From positions 1 to 8,298 of the forward strand of contig NZ_JBASCI010000089.1 in the NCBI RefSeq assembly GCF_049651565.1: a stretch of DNA of 8,298 bases, written 5' to 3'. Within the stretch, counting starts at the first letter, position 1, and each line of letters opens with the position of its first letter. The notes under the pieces were generated by a model that was not told the origin of the DNA, did no database searches, and was given only the letters and a program-made list of their open reading frames with translations. Positions 5,497 through 8,298 of the stretch are shown in pieces. Made by a program: the position numbers and the translations under genes. Origin of the DNA: Brooklawnia sp049651565 (GTDB taxonomy: Bacteria; Actinomycetota; Actinomycetes; Propionibacteriales; Propionibacteriaceae).

Positions 5497-6141
5497 TCAG
5501 TAGTGCCGGGCCAGCGCCTCCTGCACCGCCGGGTCGTAGCCGGACTGGCCGACCTCACGGCTGATCACGACGTCGTAGACCATCTTGATGTTCGCGCCCA
5601 GCTCCCGGCGTTCGTAGCTGCGCCAGGTGTCGTCCTTGGCCCGGGTGTCGTCGCCGACGCCGATCGCGTCCACACCGACCAGCCGGCAGGTCGCCACGGT
5701 GCGCGGCACGTGGTAGCTCTGGGTCACCACGGTCAACTCGGCCACCCCGAACCGCTCCCCCGCCCGGACGCAGGACGAGAAGGAGTCGTTGCCACCGGTG
5801 TCCTCGACAATGTCGGCGGGGTGCACGCCGTTCTGCTCAAGATAGGCGCGCATCACCGCCGGCTCGTTGTCGCTGGTGCTGCCCGAGACGATGAAGACCA
5901 GCGCCTTGCCCTGCCGCCAGAGTTCCAGCGCCAGGTCGAGCCGGGCCTGCAGGTAGGGCGAGGGACTCAGCCCGTAACGGGTGGCGGCGCCCATCACCAG
6001 CACCACGTCACGCCCAGGCGCCTCGTCCGCGCTGGTCCAGGTGCGACCGACGGTCAGCAACTGGACCAGCAGCCATGGCCCACCCACGACCAGCGTGGCC
6101 AGGAGCAGAAGGGTGAGCATCAGGCGCCAGAAAATGCGCAT
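5497..6141 (-). CDS. DUF218 (SanA/YdcF-like) membrane-anchored protein
   Basis: A DUF218 family protein related to SanA and YdcF of E. coli; SanA is linked to envelope barrier function (vancomycin resistance at high temperature), but the biochemical activity is not established. The 214 residues begin with a basic residue and one hydrophobic segment (about 4-29), an N-in anchor that places the rest outside the membrane. The DUF218 domain follows: DVVLVMGAA (45-53), SPSPYLQARLD (59-69), IVSGSTSDNEP (84-94) with the conserved E93, EDTGGNDSF (113-121), and VVTQSYHVPR (138-147), whose Gln, His and Arg are characteristic. The ATG at 6141 is preferred because it puts the hydrophobic segment at the N-terminus and has a promoter-like TAGGGT 7 nt upstream. 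A TTG at 6168 is in frame (223 aa) but would run across that element. It lies between pgi and ugd. Confidence 0.88.
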   Translation of the reverse strand: MRIFWRLMLTLLLLATLVVGGPWLLVQLLTVGRTWTSADEAPGRDVVLVMGAATRYGLSPSPYLQARLDLALELWRQGKALVFIVSGSTSDNEPAVMRAYLEQNGVHPADIVEDTGGNDSFSSCVRAGERFGVAELTVVTQSYHVPRTVATCRLVGVDAIGVGDDTRAKDDTWRSYERRELGANIKMVYDVVISREVGQSGYDPAVQEALARHY

Positions 6142-6154
6142 ACTGCCCACCCTA
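6142..6154 (-). promoter_or_regulatory. Candidate -10 element for the DUF218 gene (or GGGTGGG ribosome site)
   Basis: On the minus strand TAGGGT (6154-6149) is followed by 7 nt and the ATG at 6141. It is identical to the hexamer before ugd. The overlapping GGGTGGG could instead act as a weak ribosome site if the gene is read through from pgi, whose stop lies at 6175-6173. No -35 consensus is seen. Confidence 0.4.
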
Positions 6155-6172
6155 TGTTTTCGGCTCAAGCCC

Positions 6173-7849
<1,677 letters not shown>

Positions 7850-7882
7850 GGGTCTACTTAACCACCACAACCTGCCTGCCAA
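7850..7882 (-). promoter_or_regulatory. pgi: Candidate pgi promoter
   Basis: On the minus strand TTGGCA (7882-7877), close to a -35 TTGACA, is followed by a 16-nt spacer and TAAGTA (7860-7855), a partial -10. The predicted start of transcription falls at or next to the ATG at 7849, so the message would be leaderless or nearly so. There is no strong Shine-Dalgarno sequence; the nearest, GGTGG, is 12 nt away. The -35 lies inside a near-palindrome. Confidence 0.45.
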
Positions 7883-7891
7883 TGGCAAGCA
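7873..7891. repeat. 19-bp near-palindrome in front of pgi
   Basis: TGCCTGCCAATGGCAAGCA has two 9-bp half-sites around a central A (7882) that match at 8 of 9 positions; the inner TGCCA/TGGCA is perfect. It covers the candidate -35 of pgi, as an operator for a dimeric repressor would. On the minus strand it also folds as an 8-bp stem (one G-T pair) with a 3-nt loop just past the NlpC/P60 stop, so a weak terminator is the alternative. No T tract follows. Confidence 0.5.
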
Positions 7892-7908
7892 CCGACAGAT
7901 GCCGCTGC

Positions 7909-8298
7909 TCAGGCCACCCGGCGCATAGCGTCGATGGAGTAGCCGCTGATCGAGTCGACGGTGACGCCGACGCCGTAGGTCGCCGAGTGCACCATCTGGC
8001 CGTTGCCGATGTACATGCCAACGTGCCCGCCACCGTAGGAGATGATCAAGTCACCGGGCTGCAACTCGGCCTGCGAGACCGCGTAGCCGGCCGACATCAT
8101 CGCGCCACTTGTGCGGGGCAGGCTGATGCCCACCGACTGGTAGGCGGCGACCATCAGGCCGGAGCAGTCGTAGGCGTCCGGGCCGGTGGCGCCCCACGCG
8201 TAGGCCTTGCCGACCTGGGCCAAGGCGAAGCCGACCGCGCCCTGGGCGCTGCCGCTGGCGTAGGACGGGGCGGGTGCCGCGGCCGAGGTGCTCGGTGC
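7909..8298 (-). CDS. NlpC/P60 family cell-wall peptidase, C-terminal part (cut by window edge)
   Basis: A peptidoglycan hydrolase of the NlpC/P60 class, usually a D,L-endopeptidase that cuts stem peptides outside the cell; in actinomycetes such enzymes serve division and wall turnover. The window holds the last 129 residues; the N-terminus, and any signal peptide, lie beyond 8298. The first 20 visible residues are an Ala/Ser/Pro linker (to about SGSAQG). The catalytic domain follows: AQVGKAYAWGATGPDAYDCSG with the nucleophile C45 (visible-fragment numbering), ISLPRTSGAM (58-67), LQPGDLIISYGGGHVGMYIG (79-98) with catalytic H92, and MVHSAT (102-107) with H104 as the third residue. The catalytic triad is thus complete and the gene looks intact to its TGA at 7909-7911. 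It reads in the same direction as pgi. Confidence 0.92.
   Translation of the reverse strand, partial: APSTSAAAPAPSYASGSAQGAVGFALAQVGKAYAWGATGPDAYDCSGLMVAAYQSVGISLPRTSGAMMSAGYAVSQAELQPGDLIISYGGGHVGMYIGNGQMVHSATYGVGVTVDSISGYSIDAMRRVA

Noticed and set aside
6162..6171. Short inverted repeat GGCTCAAGCC between pgi and the DUF218 gene as a terminator
   Set aside because: Only 4-bp arms with a 2-nt centre and no T tract; expected by chance in this composition.

Overview
This window is GC-rich DNA (roughly two thirds G+C or more by eye, with strong G/C bias at third codon positions) from an actinomycete. The main taxonomic pointer is a ROK-family polyphosphate glucokinase, an enzyme largely confined to Actinomycetota. 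GTG start codons and promoter-like hexamers placed directly in front of start codons (leaderless-type mRNAs) fit the same group. A propionibacterial-type or mycobacterial relative is possible, but the genus cannot be fixed from what I can see. I see no insertion sequence, prophage, CRISPR array, tRNA or rRNA, and no gap longer than about 75 bases. The content is chromosomal housekeeping.

Layout, left to right. (1) Positions 1-75 may be the 3' end of a plus-strand gene, stopping at a CTAG shared with the gene facing it. (2) 72-620, minus strand: an unrecognised 182-residue protein with a His/Cys-rich N-terminus. (3) 621-693: a compact divergent promoter region with a perfect 12-bp inverted repeat. 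(4) 694-1587, plus: polyphosphate glucokinase (ppgK) with an added polybasic tail. (5) 1588-3231, minus: arginyl-tRNA synthetase (argS), abutting ppgK tail to tail. (6) 3301-4098, plus: an aldo/keto reductase, divergent from argS. (7) 4105-5460, minus: UDP-glucose 6-dehydrogenase (ugd). (8) 5497-6141, minus: a membrane-anchored DUF218/SanA-YdcF protein. (9) 6173-7849, minus: glucose-6-phosphate isomerase (pgi). (10) 7909-8298, minus: the C-terminal catalytic part of an NlpC/P60 cell-wall peptidase, cut by the window edge.

How the genes may connect (inference): PpgK makes glucose 6-phosphate from glucose and polyphosphate, and Pgi exchanges it with fructose 6-phosphate. Ugd oxidises UDP-glucose, also derived from glucose 6-phosphate, to UDP-glucuronate for surface polysaccharides. 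The SanA-like protein and the NlpC/P60 peptidase act at the cell envelope. The right half therefore groups sugar-phosphate supply with envelope functions on one strand (NlpC/P60, pgi, DUF218, ugd), although several of these genes seem to have their own promoters.

I found no undescribed multi-gene system. The most notable signals are in the gaps: the mirror-image divergent promoter at 621-693, a recurring TA(C/G)GNT hexamer 6-7 nt before five candidate start codons, a 19-bp near-palindrome in front of pgi, and convergent gene pairs with essentially no space for terminators.
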